Source: an uncultured Clostridia bacterium (GTDB lineage Bacteria > Bacillota > Clostridia > Christensenellales > Aristaeellaceae). Taken from it: a stretch of DNA of 5,009 bases. The position numbers were made by a program, and so were the translations under genes. The notes under the pieces are model-generated. The model was not told the DNA's origin and did no database searches. It was given only the letters and a program-made list of their open reading frames with translations. Numbering within the stretch: the stretch's first letter is position 1; each line of letters starts with the position of its first letter. This document shows, in pieces, positions 4,884-5,009 of the stretch. The DNA lies in contig CAKTXP010000175.1 in the NCBI GenBank assembly GCA_934631055.1, forward strand, positions 1 to 5,009, written 5' to 3'.

Positions 4884-4956
4884 GTCACATCTTCAATAAA
4901 ATAACAACCGTTTAATCCTTGTATGGATTGAGTTTTTGGAGGCTTTGCGCAGTCAC

Positions 4957-5009
4957 ATGCCGTGCCACAAACGGTTAAAGAAGGGTCAGCAGCCTGCGGG
5001 CATTTTCCA
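4957..5009 (+). CDS. Possible 5' end of the next gene (partial, runs off the window)
   Basis: From ATG 4957 the frame stays open to the edge: MPCHKRLKKGQQPAGIF, a basic start. The frame has no stop from 4900 on, too short a stretch to be convincing. GGAGG (4938-4942) is 14 bases upstream, too far for normal initiation. By synteny with other spore formers, where the tRNA genes after divIC precede spoIIE, the next gene could be spoIIE, but nothing in these residues proves it. Confidence 0.2.
   Translation, partial: MPCHKRLKKGQQPAGIF

Noticed and set aside
4845..5009. Minus-strand open frame entering from the right edge and ending near the second terminator
   Set aside because: It reads through the terminator stem, gives a low-complexity unrecognised product and has no start in view; probably chance.

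Overview
The window reads as part of the chromosome of an endospore-forming Clostridia-type Firmicute with a fairly GC-rich genome. The evidence is a yabP-yabQ-divIC gene order followed by a Ppx/GppA-family gene and methionine tRNAs. This resembles the yabP-yabQ-divIC-yabR-tRNA-spoIIE neighbourhood of Bacillus subtilis and its clostridial versions. Nothing in 5 kb identifies the genus; an uncultured gut lineage is plausible but not demonstrated.

Left part (1-1650). A single gene on the minus strand encodes an extracellular solute-binding (lipo)protein of the ABC sugar/oligosaccharide type. It has its own extended -10 promoter and a good ribosome binding site. A hairpin begins right after its stop codon at the window edge, so it looks monocistronic, and no permease genes are visible. 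It is divergent from a small plus-strand gene (1651-2166) whose product looks like a shortened, probably non-catalytic, extended short-chain dehydrogenase/epimerase-type Rossmann protein.

Middle (2167-2598). About 430 bases contain no gene I can support. They hold a short coding-like tail (about 2169-2243) and a 190-bp nested inverted-repeat element (2256-2445). The arms of this element each contain two smaller hairpins, and a perfect 20-bp palindrome lies at its centre. The leader of yabP follows.

Right part (2599-4557). yabP and yabQ overlap by 4 bases and are expected to act in spore cortex formation or mother-cell sporulation. A 103-base gap follows, containing a TATAAT hexamer and a perfect match to the Spo0A box, then divIC (an FtsB-like division protein). 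Next is a single-domain Ppx/GppA homologue in which an expected active-site aspartate is glycine.

End (4554-5009). A perfect-consensus sigma-A promoter (TTGACA-17-TATAAT), whose -35 overlaps the ppx stop codon, drives an initiator tRNA-fMet and an elongator tRNA-Met. Two intrinsic terminators in a row follow. The last ~125 bases contain no certain gene. An open frame from an ATG at 4957 runs off the edge and could be the start of the next gene; spoIIE would be expected from synteny but cannot be confirmed here.

I did not find a clear new multi-gene system. The observations most worth a second look are the nested inverted-repeat element, the altered Ppx active site, the shortened SDR-like protein and the Spo0A-box/promoter overlap before divIC.
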